NCBI GenBank assembly: GCA_022820485.1
Contig: JAJEFJ010000070.1
Span: 1 to 40,306, forward strand
Direction of reading: 5' to 3'
From: Candidatus Latescibacterota bacterium
GTDB lineage: Bacteria; Latescibacterota; UBA2968; UBA8231
Length of the DNA: 40,306 nt
Shown here: positions 1 to 8,327 of the stretch, piece by piece
How the letters are laid out: each line of letters begins with the position of its first letter
How positions within the stretch are numbered: the stretch's first letter is position 1
Program-made: the position numbers and the translations under genes
The notes under the pieces: model-generated
What the model was told of the DNA's origin: nothing
What the model saw: the letters and a program-made list of their open reading frames with translations, nothing else
The model's database searches: none

Positions 1-113
1 CGTGGTTGATGAACTTTCGCCGCCATGCCAGAGATTATGAGGTCTTGACCCGACATAGCGAAGCCTTAATTCAGATCGCCATGATCCACTTGCTACTCAA
101 ACGGATCAAATAG
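1..113 (+). pseudogene. IS5-family transposase, C-terminal fragment (cut by window edge)
   Basis: Reading from base 3 gives 36 residues up to a TAG at 111-113. They include FRRHARDYEVL followed by TRHSEALIQIAMIHLLLKRI. This is the characteristic end of IS4/IS5-type (IS427-like) DDE transposases, where an R-R/H-x-x-DYE motif carries the third catalytic acidic residue (here the E of DYE) and is followed by a helix rich in I/L/M. Only the last part of the gene lies in the window, so it cannot be said whether the element is intact. Its position just before a likely terminal inverted repeat supports an insertion sequence reaching the methyltransferase gene on its right. Confidence 0.8.
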
Positions 114-140
114 GAAAATGGGGTTTTCAGACAGCTTCTA
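1..140 (+). mobile_element. Right end of an IS5-family insertion sequence
   Basis: The transposase fragment ends at 113. Positions 120-140 carry GGGGTTTTCAGACAGCTTCT, which on the other strand reads AGAAGCTGTCTGAAAACCCC and resembles IS5/IS427-group terminal inverted repeats (from memory). The neighbouring methyltransferase frame terminates inside this putative repeat. The left end and target duplication lie outside the window, so the exact boundary is uncertain by a few bases. Confidence 0.6.
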
Positions 141-689
141 AAGGCCGTACCGCGTCACGCGCAATGCCTTGAAATTTCCTTCTTCGTCAAGATCTTCCGG
201 TGGATTCTCTGCATTGAATGGGGTGAAAAAGCACGGGTGAAGAATTGAGAAGACGAACGTGCCTCCGTCAACCAGCACCCGACGGACACTGGAAAATGTT
301 GCCGTTAGGTCCGGGATATCCATTAGGGCCATGTTGCAAATCACAGCATCCATGCTGGCGTCGGATACTTGGTTCATCGATTGGGCATCGTCTAGAAAAT
401 AGGTGATGCCGTGCTGATTTGAATGCTCCCTTGCATGCCGCAGCAGAATCCGGGAGGTATCGACGCCTGTAACGAGTGCCCCACGACCTGCAAGGATACG
501 GGACAGATATCCTTCACCACACCACAAGTCACAAACGTTGGTCCCTTGGGCATCGCCCAGCATAGCAAGCATGATTTCTGTCGATGGCTGGGTATGTGTA
601 TCCCGGTCAGACACGTTCTTGTCGAGCCAGTTGACATAGAAATCGCCGGCCTTGTCATATTCAGATTCCATTAATTCATGGATGCTCAT
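138..689 (-). pseudogene. Class I SAM-dependent methyltransferase, C-terminus lost to IS insertion
   Basis: The 183-residue product has the Methyltransf_11/25 core: motif I VCDLWCGEGYLS, the acidic strand VTGVD, a post-II region with DAVICNMALMDIPDL, and FVFSILHPCFFTP. Relatives continue about 60 residues beyond a VDRYFEEG-like motif. Here the chain stops at VTRYGL, where the reading frame enters the end of the IS5-like element. The start is set at MSIHEL, preceded by GGAAA, instead of a longer upstream extension. The Rossmann core is intact but the C-terminal substrate cap is missing, so activity is doubtful. The substrate is unknown. Confidence 0.75.
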
Positions 690-819
690 GGTTTCATTTC
701 CGTCATCTCCCACAGCGTACGACAATGTTCCCGCTCCAATGCCCGTAGGACCACATGCTCACCTCGGAGTTCGATCACGATGTCCCCCTGTACTCTGCCT
801 CCCTAAAGAGGAGGATAGT

Positions 820-1569
820 TCACGATGCCTCTTTGCGCGCCAGAACAATCAGCCGCTTTGAGCTAGTCCCATACGCACTGCCTGCCAAATCTCCATATAG
901 TTGCGTATTGCTAAACCCAACTTGCAAGAGACGATCCTTCAGTTCTTGGCCAGAGTACAGCGTGTGGTGAAACTTAAACGATTTTACACGCTCATCCCGG
1001 ATCAGGAGCCATTCGTTGCGAATCCTTGTCCAATCGTCGAAGATCTCGCGACGTTGAACGATCAATGTCCCGTCGGGACGCACTTCCGAGGAGGTCGCGG
1101 CAAATACCTTGGCCAACCACTCTTTACCAATCAGATCCATTACGAGGACTCCCCCAGGTCTGAGACTCTCGTAAATATTGCTGAGTACTCGCAGGTCCTC
1201 GTCCTTGTCATCGAAATAGCCGAAGGACGTGAACATGTTGAGCACCAAGTCGTATGAGGAGGGCCGCACAAAACGACGCATGTCTTCCTGCACAAACTCA
1301 ACGTCTAATTTCTGCTCGTTTGCTCGCGCTCTAGCTTTTTGCAATAGGAACGCGGTAGCATCAACGCCCGTTACGGAAAATCCTCGCTCGGCCAGGAGCG
1401 TGGCATGTCGGCCGGGGCCGCAGCACAGATCGAGGATATGTGTCCCGCTGAACTCCACCAGCGAAAGAATCTTGTCGATTTCCTCCTCGGCAGATTGAAA
1501 TCGCTCTTCCGAGAACATATAGGGATACATTTCCGTCCAGAAGTCTTCGTTTTCAAACCATTCGGACAT
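820..1569 (-). CDS. Class I SAM-dependent methyltransferase
   Basis: A complete 249-residue protein. It has an N-terminal lead (SEWFENEDFWTEMYPYMF), motif I HILDLCCGPGRHA, the acidic end of strand 2 in VTGVDAT, motif II-like FVQEDMRRF, and YDLVLNMFTSFGYF followed by GGVLVMDL. The DxFTSFGYF element and a C-terminal beta-rich segment are typical of Methyltransf_25/41-type small-molecule methyltransferases. GGAGG lies just upstream of the ATG. It is on the same strand as the truncated methyltransferase, about 130 bp upstream of it. The substrate cannot be told from sequence. Confidence 0.85.
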   Translation of the reverse strand: MSEWFENEDFWTEMYPYMFSEERFQSAEEEIDKILSLVEFSGTHILDLCCGPGRHATLLAERGFSVTGVDATAFLLQKARARANEQKLDVEFVQEDMRRFVRPSSYDLVLNMFTSFGYFDDKDEDLRVLSNIYESLRPGGVLVMDLIGKEWLAKVFAATSSEVRPDGTLIVQRREIFDDWTRIRNEWLLIRDERVKSFKFHHTLYSGQELKDRLLQVGFSNTQLYGDLAGSAYGTSSKRLIVLARKEAS

Positions 1570-1617
1570 AGAACCTCCAGTGTCGTGATTTTCATTGGTG
1601 GATACGCAGTTTTATCA

Positions 1618-1733
1618 TGCCTGCGCTCCGCAAGCAGGCATCCAGAAGCCCCTCCGACGCTTCGACTGAGTACGCCGTAGTCTCGCTGAAGTCCGCATCG
1701 GGTGCAAGGCTGGATTCCCGCTTGCGCGGGAAT
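1618..1733. repeat. REP-like composite of two palindromes
   Basis: TGCCTGC at 1618-1624 pairs with GCAGGCA at 1634-1640, and ATTCCCGC at 1714-1721 pairs with GCGGGAAT at 1726-1733 around a TTGC loop. The phrase GGATTCCCGCTTGCGCGGGA is a very common dispersed palindromic repeat in bacterial genomes. Most of it lies between two minus-strand genes; its downstream edge is close to the end of the phosphoesterase gene. No T-run follows, so it is probably a repeat and not a terminator. Confidence 0.6.
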
Positions 1734-1763
1734 GACCCCAGACGGAGCGGGAGGGAGCCGAAC

Positions 1764-2480
1764 TCAACTCCTTCCACCGAAGCATGCTTTATAGATGAAA
1801 TGTCGGTCGGGCACATCGCGCCTTTCAAACTGTTGGAAGAGGGCACTATCATCGTACGGAACGTAACGCATTTTCAATTCGTAGCTCCTGCTCGCGCACT
1901 TTAGGATGGCAAATCGCGCAATGGGTTCTGAATGGCAGCCCAAGGAACCGGGATTTACGTACCTGGCCGTCCCCACTAAATCTGAAGGTGAATGTTTGTG
2001 GCCATAGAATACGAGATAGGATTTTGTATCTGCGAAGACTTTATCCAAGTCGGCGGGACGAGGATTATGGATGATGGGCTTGAAGTCAACCTGCGACTCT
2101 GTGAGGCCATAGTGAAGGAACGATATTCGAACACCTTCATACACATCTTGAATCAGGTAGGGCCATTCTCTCACTGTAGGGCGCAGTGACGGATCAAGGC
2201 AGGAATGTACCCAGTGATGATGTTTTAACTCGCCATCGCTCATCCACGGCGGTTGTGGTTCTGGAAGCCCGGTCGAAAACCAGGCGTCATGATTACCGCA
2301 AATCAGATTCATGCCAGACATGCTCAGCAGCAGTTCCAAGCATTCTGCCGGAAAGGGGCCGATGCCTATGGCGTCGCCCGTGTGAAAAATCGCATCGGCA
2401 CCCTCACGCCGAATTGCTCTCAAGGCGACCTGAAGTGCAGGCAAATTGCCGTGGACATCTGTCAGGATCGCGATCTTCAT
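1764..2480 (-). CDS. YfcE/MJ0936-like metallophosphoesterase
   Basis: A 238-residue calcineurin-like phosphoesterase. It shows metal ligands in order: LTDVHGN, HTGDAIG, CGNHD, FLHYG and YGHKHSP, followed by YVNPGSLG, the usual end of the YfcE-type core. The family hydrolyses phosphodiesters or phosphomonoesters with two metal ions. The start is placed at MKIAILTD because AAAGGAAC lies directly before that ATG, while earlier in-frame Met codons only add a basic tail. The unusual C-terminal 45 residues (YELKMRYVPYDDS to the end) resemble those of small phosphoesterases that act on soluble substrates. The true substrate is unknown. Confidence 0.85.
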   Translation of the reverse strand: MKIAILTDVHGNLPALQVALRAIRREGADAIFHTGDAIGIGPFPAECLELLLSMSGMNLICGNHDAWFSTGLPEPQPPWMSDGELKHHHWVHSCLDPSLRPTVREWPYLIQDVYEGVRISFLHYGLTESQVDFKPIIHNPRPADLDKVFADTKSYLVFYGHKHSPSDLVGTARYVNPGSLGCHSEPIARFAILKCASRSYELKMRYVPYDDSALFQQFERRDVPDRHFIYKACFGGRS

Positions 2481-2729
2481 GTTCCTTTCCGTCCTCCGCA
2501 TATTCTCCATGACGCCAGGTTTCTTCTGTTGGTCCTTCTATCGACAAATGAAAGAACCCGCGATACTGTAGTTCATCGCGCCCGCAATCCCGCATGTCTC
2601 GGGTATCCTGGGCGAATTTCCCATTTTGAAACCAAACCGTTGTCGCTCCTGCTGCAAAACAATTACTTATAAATGGGAAAAACGAGACAAGTAAGCGGTC
2701 ATACAAAGCGACATCTACCCTAGCGCAAC

Positions 2730-4025
2730 CTAAGCGGCTGAAAGCGACCGGCGCAGCGCCTGCCGCGTCCCAGCCAAGTCGAAACAGGCCTCTTGGTTGC
2801 CGCGCATAAAGCGGGTCGCCAGCTCTATGGCTTCGGCCTCGGTCAGCAGGCCGTCGTCTATCTCGCCTTGCAGGGCGCGGGTGAGCCAGCGCCGCGCCTG
2901 AATCGCGTAGGCCGCCGAACTGGTCGGCCAGCCAGTGTCGCCGCCAAAGGCAAAGAGCTTGGACGCGGGAGCCGCGTGGATAAAGCGGCGCACAAAATCG
3001 CACGAGCTGTACGGGTCAATGGACCACGCCCAGCAGAGGTCGGCGTACACGTTGCGGTAGTGCTTGGTCAGGGCGACCAATTCGTTGGAATAGGGATAGG
3101 CAATGTGCATCAGCACAAAGCGACAATCGAGGTAGCGGGCCAGCAAGGGGCAGAGGTTGCCGCTTTTGATGCGGTCAACGGGCATGCGGTCGTTGCCAGC
3201 GTAGTAGCCAGTGTGGATCTTGAACGGCAGCTCGTATTCGATCGCCAGCTCAGTGCCCCGCGCCCAACACCAGTCGCCCAACAGCAACCGGCTCGGCTCG
3301 TCGAGCTCTGTGCCCTGGAGCAGGCGTTGGAGCACGCGCTCGGCGTCCGCGTCGGCGCGCTCTTCCCAGCGCAGCGTGCGGTTGTACGCGTGCTGAGCTT
3401 TGACCGCTATGGCATGGGGGCCGTGCTCGGCGAAGATGGCTTCCATGCCCTGCTTAAGGCTAGCCAGATCAGTGACGGCCACGCCGGTTTCGCGCTCAAT
3501 GGCCTCGGCGTCGATTTGGCCATTGCAAAAGGTGGCCCACGACAAGTCGTAGAGGAAGAAATCTACACCGGACTCGTCGGGTAGGCAGGGCCAAGAAAAG
3601 TCGTCGGTTTGCACGTGGTCGAGCCGACCTATTCGGCTGAGCAGCTCGTGTCGCCCGCCGGGTTGACGCCAAGCGCTGAGCTTTTCTTGCGCCTTGTGCA
3701 GCTCGTCGCCGCTAAAATCGGCCATGCCGTAGATCTCGTGCGCGAGGATGCGCACGGCCTCGCCGTAGCCAGTGAAGCGGATGGCCGCAAAGGCCGAGCG
3801 GATGCCGTCAAAGCGTGCTCCCAAGTCCGGGTCGGAGGCGTCGTTGAGCTTGTGCAAGTCCTCGGGGGTAGCACCAGCGGCGATCAGATCGGCGGGCACG
3901 TAGTTGCCAAAAAGGTCTTGCAAAATGTCCGGGCCGTCCTCGACCCAATCGCGCTCCTTGCGCAAGTGTTCGTGCGTGTCGATTAGCAGCGTGTCGGCGA
4001 TGTGTTGAGACAAGTCTGTGGCCAT
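2730..4025 (-). CDS. Amidohydrolase_2-type metal-dependent hydrolase
   Basis: The 431-residue TIM-barrel protein has an HxH metal motif near the start (LLIDTHEHLR), then FKIHTGYYAG, VLMHIAYPYS, and a late acidic ligand in FAFGGDTGWP. This is the H-x-H / H / H / D order of the amidohydrolase superfamily. The closest architecture is Amidohydrolase_2 (decarboxylase/lactonase-like) or the related uronate-isomerase-like group, which has a large helical insert such as residues 40-110 here. The start at MATDLSQ has GGAG upstream. The gene is divergent from the DUF2231 gene, with paired direct repeats between them. The substrate is unknown. Confidence 0.75.
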   Translation of the reverse strand: MATDLSQHIADTLLIDTHEHLRKERDWVEDGPDILQDLFGNYVPADLIAAGATPEDLHKLNDASDPDLGARFDGIRSAFAAIRFTGYGEAVRILAHEIYGMADFSGDELHKAQEKLSAWRQPGGRHELLSRIGRLDHVQTDDFSWPCLPDESGVDFFLYDLSWATFCNGQIDAEAIERETGVAVTDLASLKQGMEAIFAEHGPHAIAVKAQHAYNRTLRWEERADADAERVLQRLLQGTELDEPSRLLLGDWCWARGTELAIEYELPFKIHTGYYAGNDRMPVDRIKSGNLCPLLARYLDCRFVLMHIAYPYSNELVALTKHYRNVYADLCWAWSIDPYSSCDFVRRFIHAAPASKLFAFGGDTGWPTSSAAYAIQARRWLTRALQGEIDDGLLTEAEAIELATRFMRGNQEACFDLAGTRQALRRSLSAA

Positions 4026-4059
4026 AGGGCATTGCTCCGGTTTGAGGTGGCGCGTTCCC

Positions 4060-4094
4060 AAGTTTCATTAACAATCCTAAGTTTGATTAACAAT
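4060..4094. repeat. Two 16-bp direct repeats in a divergent intergenic region
   Basis: AAGTTTCATTAACAAT at 4060-4075 recurs as AAGTTTGATTAACAAT at 4079-4094, 19 bp apart, with one mismatch. A third partial copy (AACAAT) abuts the ATG at 4101. The pair lies between the amidohydrolase and DUF2231 genes. The near-two-turn spacing fits a regulator bound twice on one DNA face, but no regulator can be named. Confidence 0.6.
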
Positions 4095-4100
4095 AACAAT

Positions 4101-4529
4101 ATGGATTGGCATCCCTTCATCGTCCACTACCCCATCGCGCTCTTGTCGCTGAGTCCGCTGTGCGATCTAGGCGCGCTGTGGCTAGGTCGCCGCGCCGGAC
4201 ACCACCTAGCGTACGGCTTGCTGGTGTTGGGCGTACTAGCGGCGACAGCCGCCGTCCTCAGCGGCAATGCGGCCGCGACCGATGCTTGGGAGGGACCAGC
4301 CGCTGAGCCGTTAGCCACCCACGAATCCCTCGCCACTTGGACCTTGCTGTTGGGATTAGGAGCCGTTCTCGGACGCTTGCCGTTGCACCTCAAGGGGCGG
4401 CTTGAAGGATGGCCGCTCTATGCGTGGATCGGGCTCGGGGTCCTGATCGGCGGCTTGGTCTTGTGGACGGGCTACTGCGGTAGCGAATTGGTCTATGTCC
4501 ACGGCTTGGGCGTGCAAGCCGATGGCTAG
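4101..4529 (+). CDS. DUF2231 four-helix membrane protein
   Basis: The 142-residue protein opens with WHPFIVHYPIALL, has four hydrophobic segments (about residues 5-25, 32-55, 75-95 and 110-130), and ends in TGYCGSELVYVHGLGV. The H-P-x-x-V-H-x-P-I-A-L opening and the G-x-L-V-Y-x-H-G-x-G-V ending are the DUF2231 hallmarks; the family's histidines suggest metal or heme contact. No Shine-Dalgarno precedes the ATG at 4101; the leader is AT-rich, so leaderless translation is possible. It lies about 60 bp upstream of the sulfatase and may be co-transcribed with it. Confidence 0.8.
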   Translation: MDWHPFIVHYPIALLSLSPLCDLGALWLGRRAGHHLAYGLLVLGVLAATAAVLSGNAAATDAWEGPAAEPLATHESLATWTLLLGLGAVLGRLPLHLKGRLEGWPLYAWIGLGVLIGGLVLWTGYCGSELVYVHGLGVQADG

Positions 4530-4590
4530 CAGAATCTGTTTGGCTTATCTTCGCCCGCAACTTTTCACGCCTGCAAACTAGGAGCAACCC

Positions 4591-6030
4591 GTGAACCGCC
4601 CCAACATCCTACTCATTATGACGGACGAGCACGCGCCCATGTACAGCGGCCCCTACGGACATCCGCTCGTGCAGACGCCCTTTATGGATCAATTAGCCGC
4701 TGAGGGCGCGACCTTTGCCAACGCCTATTGCAACTCTCCGCTCTGCCTGCCCTCGCGGATGTCGTTTATGACCGGCCGCTACATCAACCAGATCGGGGCC
4801 TTTGACAATGCCAGTCCCCTGCCGTCGGATGCGATCACTTGGGCCCACCGGCTGCGCGCCGTTGGCTACGATGTGGTCCTCTCGGGCAAACAGCACTTTT
4901 GCGGCCCTGACCAACTGCACGGCTTCCGCGCCCAACTAGCGCGCGATTTGCACGCCGAACTGTGGACCAAAGACGGCGTCCTGCGCGGCACGCCCGACTG
5001 GAGCAAGGGCACGCCGCCAGCCGACAAGCCCTGGGGTGGGGTCGCCGAGGCCGGGCCGGGGACGACCTTGGAGATCGAAGTCGATGATCTGGTGGAGGAA
5101 CAAGCGCTATCTTACCTGCGCGATCCGGCCCGCAAGGAGCGGCCTTGGGCGCTGAATGTCTCGTTTATTGCGCCGCATTTTCCGCTCGTAGTGCCCGAGC
5201 GGTTTTTCAACCTCTATCCCCTCGACCAAATCGACATGCCGGAGATCCCCCCCGGCCACCTCGAAAGCCAGCACCCCGTCCACCAGCGGATGCGAGCCAT
5301 GTTCGGGGGAGTCGATTTTCCCGCAGAACAGGTGCGCCGCGCCCGCGCCGGTTACTATGGACTCATTACTTATCTCGACGAGAAGATCGGCCGCCTGCTC
5401 GCCGTCCTAGAAGAAACCGGACAGCGCGACAACACGCTCATCGTGCATTTCAGCGATCACGGGGAAATGAACGGCGAGCACGGCATGTGGCGGAAGTCGA
5501 GCATGTACGAGGCGTCCGCCAAAGTGCCGCTGCAAATGGTCTATCCCGGACAAATCCCAGCCGGTCGGCGCATCAGCGAAGTAGTGTCGCTAGTGGATCT
5601 AGTAGCGACCATCGTCGAACTCGCCGACGCACCCAGCGCAGGTCCGCTGGATGGCGATAGCCTGTTGGGATTGCTGCAAGGGCAAGACGCAAACTGGAAA
5701 GACGAAGCATTTTCCGAATACCTCGCCCACGGCGTGAAGCGGCCAACAGCCATGTTGCGGTGCGGCCGCTACAAGCTCCACTACAGCTTGGGAGATCTAC
5801 CCCAGCTATACGACGTAGAGGCCGACCCCAACGAGTTCGACGACCTAGCGGACCATCCAGCCCACGCAGTCACCTTAGCCGTCCTCCAAAAGCGGCTATT
5901 GTCTGAGTGGGACCCCGTCGCTATAGAGGCGCAGGTGCGGCAAAGCCAGCAAGATCGGCTCTTAATCGAACAAGCTACGCAGCAGGACCGACTCTTGATC
6001 GAACAAGCCACACAGCGATCTCCCAACTGA
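4591..6030 (+). CDS. Type I sulfatase (formylglycine-dependent, arylsulfatase/choline-sulfatase-like)
   Basis: The 479-residue protein begins at a GTG after AGGAGC. Metal ligands appear in ILLIMTDEHAP, and the C-x-P-x-R signature is CLPSRMSFMTGR with Cys52 as the residue converted to formylglycine. Later conserved parts are VHFSDHGEMNGEHG and WRKSSMYEASAKVPL. No signal peptide is visible, so the enzyme is probably cytoplasmic and acts on small imported sulfate (or phosphonate) esters. It ends with an 11-residue tandem repeat, which is not usual for the family. A PhyH gene follows after 12 bp and a Gfo/Idh gene after that, forming an operon. Confidence 0.9.
   Translation: MNRPNILLIMTDEHAPMYSGPYGHPLVQTPFMDQLAAEGATFANAYCNSPLCLPSRMSFMTGRYINQIGAFDNASPLPSDAITWAHRLRAVGYDVVLSGKQHFCGPDQLHGFRAQLARDLHAELWTKDGVLRGTPDWSKGTPPADKPWGGVAEAGPGTTLEIEVDDLVEEQALSYLRDPARKERPWALNVSFIAPHFPLVVPERFFNLYPLDQIDMPEIPPGHLESQHPVHQRMRAMFGGVDFPAEQVRRARAGYYGLITYLDEKIGRLLAVLEETGQRDNTLIVHFSDHGEMNGEHGMWRKSSMYEASAKVPLQMVYPGQIPAGRRISEVVSLVDLVATIVELADAPSAGPLDGDSLLGLLQGQDANWKDEAFSEYLAHGVKRPTAMLRCGRYKLHYSLGDLPQLYDVEADPNEFDDLADHPAHAVTLAVLQKRLLSEWDPVAIEAQVRQSQQDRLLIEQATQQDRLLIEQATQRSPN
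5947..6012 (+). repeat. Two 33-bp in-frame tandem repeats at the sulfatase C-terminus
   Basis: Units 5947-5979 and 5980-6012 both encode QQDRLLIEQAT. The two copies differ at six bases, all at synonymous third positions, so the peptide has stayed identical while the DNA drifted. Confidence 0.85.
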
Positions 6031-6042
6031 TAGGAAAGAGTC

Positions 6043-7311
6043 ATGTACGTCGATCTGCAACAATTCCGCCGCCAAGGCTATCTGATCTTGCGCAACGTCG
6101 TGCCGCCCGAGCGGTTGGACGCGATGCGGCTCGCCATTGAGTGGATGGTGGACCGGGAAAAGGCGCGCTCCGCGGCCGCGCGCCAACCCGGCGATCCGCT
6201 CGGCGGTGCTTGGTACGAAAAAATTCATCCGCGGCTAAACATGAATTCAATTGACGCCGAGACCGCCGATGTCATCGACTTTTGCCTCGGCGAGACCACC
6301 TTCGGCGTCAGCGCCCAACTCATGCAGGCTCCGGTGACAGCCCTCACCGCCTTTGGCGCGCTGTGCAGCGGGCTAATCGATTACGGGTACACAGACTGGC
6401 ATCGCGACGCCAGCTCGGCTGAGCAGGCACCGCTCAGCGGCATGCAAGCGGACCTGATGGCCAACGCCCCCGGATACGTGCAGTGGAACATCGCCCTCTA
6501 CGAAGACGACGTATTCTGGATTCTCCCCGAAAGTCACAAACAGCCGACCAACGAAGCCCAACGGCGACAGCTCATGCTAGACCCTAAAGTGCCGCTAAAA
6601 GGCGGAGTCCCCGTCGAGCTACAGCCCGGCGACGGCATCGTCTATCCCAACCTGATGATGCACTGGGGCAGCCAGTACACCAGCCGGATGCGCCGCACCA
6701 TCCATCTCGGCTACCGCTCCTTCGGCGGCCAGATTTTCTCGTATCACCACCATCTCGACTGGTATCACGCCGACGATTTTCGACAACACCTCTCGCCCGC
6801 AGCCGAAGCCCAGTTTGCCCACTGGACCGAATGCTACGATCAAGAGCGGGACCAGGTCGAGACGCTCTTCCGCGCGCTAATTGCCCGCGACGAGCCAAAA
6901 TTCCGCACCTACTTGGCCGAGCTGCACCCGGGCGAGTCCGGCCGCATGGTGAGCGTGGTGCTGTTGTGCCGGATCGCCAACAAGGTCGTCTTCCTGCACC
7001 GGCCAGAAATCGCCCAGATGTCCGTACAAGAGCGCAAGCCGCTAGTCGACGGATCGCCACCCGCGTGCTACGCCGAGGACATGGCGCAGCGCTTTACTAC
7101 TGCCGAGGCCGAGGCCCTGCAAAGCCGCTTTGCCGCACTCAACGAGCGGTTGCAGCAAGACGAGGCCCGCGTCCACCAGCACTACAGCGACATGTACGCT
7201 GACCTCCGGCCCGCCGCCGATCCGCCGAACTTTGAATCCCGGCCCCTGCGCACCTTCAACAGCGAAATGCCCGAGGGCTTTGGCGTGGACGAATTTGTAA
7301 CTACTTGGTAA
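6043..7311 (+). CDS. Phytanoyl-CoA dioxygenase (PhyH) family Fe(II)/2-oxoglutarate oxygenase
   Basis: The 422-residue protein opens with the PhyH lead FRRQGYLILRNVVPPERLDAM. The iron-binding HxD is at His120/Asp122 (TDWHRDASS), and the distal His207 is in PNLMMHWGS, followed about ten residues later by the basic stretch RMRRTIHLGYRS that binds 2-oxoglutarate. AGGAAAG precedes the ATG. The family hydroxylates small molecules and is greatly expanded in sponge-associated and related uncultured bacteria. The C-terminal 150 residues are an extension without known motifs. Its place between a sulfatase and an NAD-dependent oxidoreductase suggests stepwise oxidation of one substrate. Confidence 0.85.
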   Translation: MYVDLQQFRRQGYLILRNVVPPERLDAMRLAIEWMVDREKARSAAARQPGDPLGGAWYEKIHPRLNMNSIDAETADVIDFCLGETTFGVSAQLMQAPVTALTAFGALCSGLIDYGYTDWHRDASSAEQAPLSGMQADLMANAPGYVQWNIALYEDDVFWILPESHKQPTNEAQRRQLMLDPKVPLKGGVPVELQPGDGIVYPNLMMHWGSQYTSRMRRTIHLGYRSFGGQIFSYHHHLDWYHADDFRQHLSPAAEAQFAHWTECYDQERDQVETLFRALIARDEPKFRTYLAELHPGESGRMVSVVLLCRIANKVVFLHRPEIAQMSVQERKPLVDGSPPACYAEDMAQRFTTAEAEALQSRFAALNERLQQDEARVHQHYSDMYADLRPAADPPNFESRPLRTFNSEMPEGFGVDEFVTTW

Positions 7312-7325
7312 GGAGAAACAAAAAC

Positions 7326-8327
7326 ATGTTGAAGTTTGCATTCCTAGGCGCTTGGCACAGTCACGCGGCCATGCACGTTCGGGAAGCGGCAACAAGGCCG
7401 GGCGAGGTGGAACTGGTGGGGATGTACGATGCCGATCCCGCAGTGATTCAGCAAAATCTGGAGCGATGGGCGGAATACGGGCTGGACATTCCGGTTTTTG
7501 ACTCCGTCGAGGACGTGTTAAATAGCCAAGCAGAGGCCGTGGTCGTAGAAGGACACGTGTATCAAAACCTCGACTATGCCGAACAAGCGCTCGCCGCTGG
7601 CAAGCACGTGTTGTTGGAGAAGCCGGCTGGCGTCGATCTGGCCCAATTGGAGCGGCTCCACAAGCTCGCCGAGGACGCGAGGTTGATGCTGCAAATGGCC
7701 TATATGTGGCGCTACAATCCGGCGATAGCCGAGATGCTGCGCTTGGTGAGGTCAGGCTCCCTAGGGCAGGTCTTTATGTATCGCGGCCACATACCCAAGC
7801 CGATTGGCTGGCACAAGCAGCTATACGGGGAATTTACCGCCTATCACGGCGGCGTTTACTTCGAAATGGCCGGGCACTTGGTGGATTTAATGGTGGCGAT
7901 GATGGGCGAGCCTTTGGCCGTCCACGGCGTGTTGGGCAAGCACTACGGGGAGCGGGCCGAAGTCGATAACGCAGTGGTCGTCCACGAGTGTCGCGATGGG
8001 ATCGGCATCGTGGATACGACCGCCATGCAGATCGGCATGGACCGGCGGATCGAGGTCCACGGAACCCAAGGAACCCTGCTGCACGAGCCACTCGGCTCGA
8101 ACAAGCTGCGCGTCTTCTTGGCTCAGGAGACCGAGGGGTATCAGGCTGGCGAGTGGCAGGACGTGGAGCTTGATCCAGGACCAGCCCCGCCGAGCTTATT
8201 GCAGGAGCTAGCCGCGTGCATTCTCGGCGAAAAGACGCCGGATTTTGCCCTCGCGCACGACCGCGCCGTGCAGCGGACCTTGTTCAAGGGCTGCGGCATA
8301 ACCGGCGGTCATGCCCTGAGGACCTAA
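7326..8327 (+). CDS. Gfo/Idh/MocA family NAD(P)-dependent oxidoreductase
   Basis: The 333-residue product has the N-terminal Rossmann fold (FAFLGAWHSHAAMH), the catalytic-lysine motif HVLLEKPAG, and the C-terminal alpha/beta domain containing YFEMAGHLVDLMVAMMG, where the HxxD-like pair sits. The dinucleotide loop is G-A-W-H-S-H, not the canonical G-x-G-x-x-G, as seen in some members that act on sugars or inositols. The ATG at 7326 follows AGGAG; an earlier GTG-type start would only add seven basic residues. It closes the sulfatase-PhyH operon (14 bp gap) and its stop overlaps that of the convergent gene by 4 bp. Confidence 0.88.
   Translation: MLKFAFLGAWHSHAAMHVREAATRPGEVELVGMYDADPAVIQQNLERWAEYGLDIPVFDSVEDVLNSQAEAVVVEGHVYQNLDYAEQALAAGKHVLLEKPAGVDLAQLERLHKLAEDARLMLQMAYMWRYNPAIAEMLRLVRSGSLGQVFMYRGHIPKPIGWHKQLYGEFTAYHGGVYFEMAGHLVDLMVAMMGEPLAVHGVLGKHYGERAEVDNAVVVHECRDGIGIVDTTAMQIGMDRRIEVHGTQGTLLHEPLGSNKLRVFLAQETEGYQAGEWQDVELDPGPAPPSLLQELAACILGEKTPDFALAHDRAVQRTLFKGCGITGGHALRT

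Noticed and set aside
791..840. AAAGAGG...CCTCTTT hairpin at the end of the second methyltransferase gene as a terminator
   Set aside because: The loop is 16 bases and no T-run follows on the minus strand.
2404..3003. Long minus-strand frame rich in Arg/Ala overlapping the amidohydrolase and phosphoesterase ends
   Set aside because: It is out of frame with two well-supported genes and has the composition of a shadow frame in GC-rich DNA.
2793..3584. 263-residue plus-strand frame opposite the amidohydrolase
   Set aside because: Lies fully inside the amidohydrolase gene, whose metal ligands are clear; the antisense frame has no recognisable domain.
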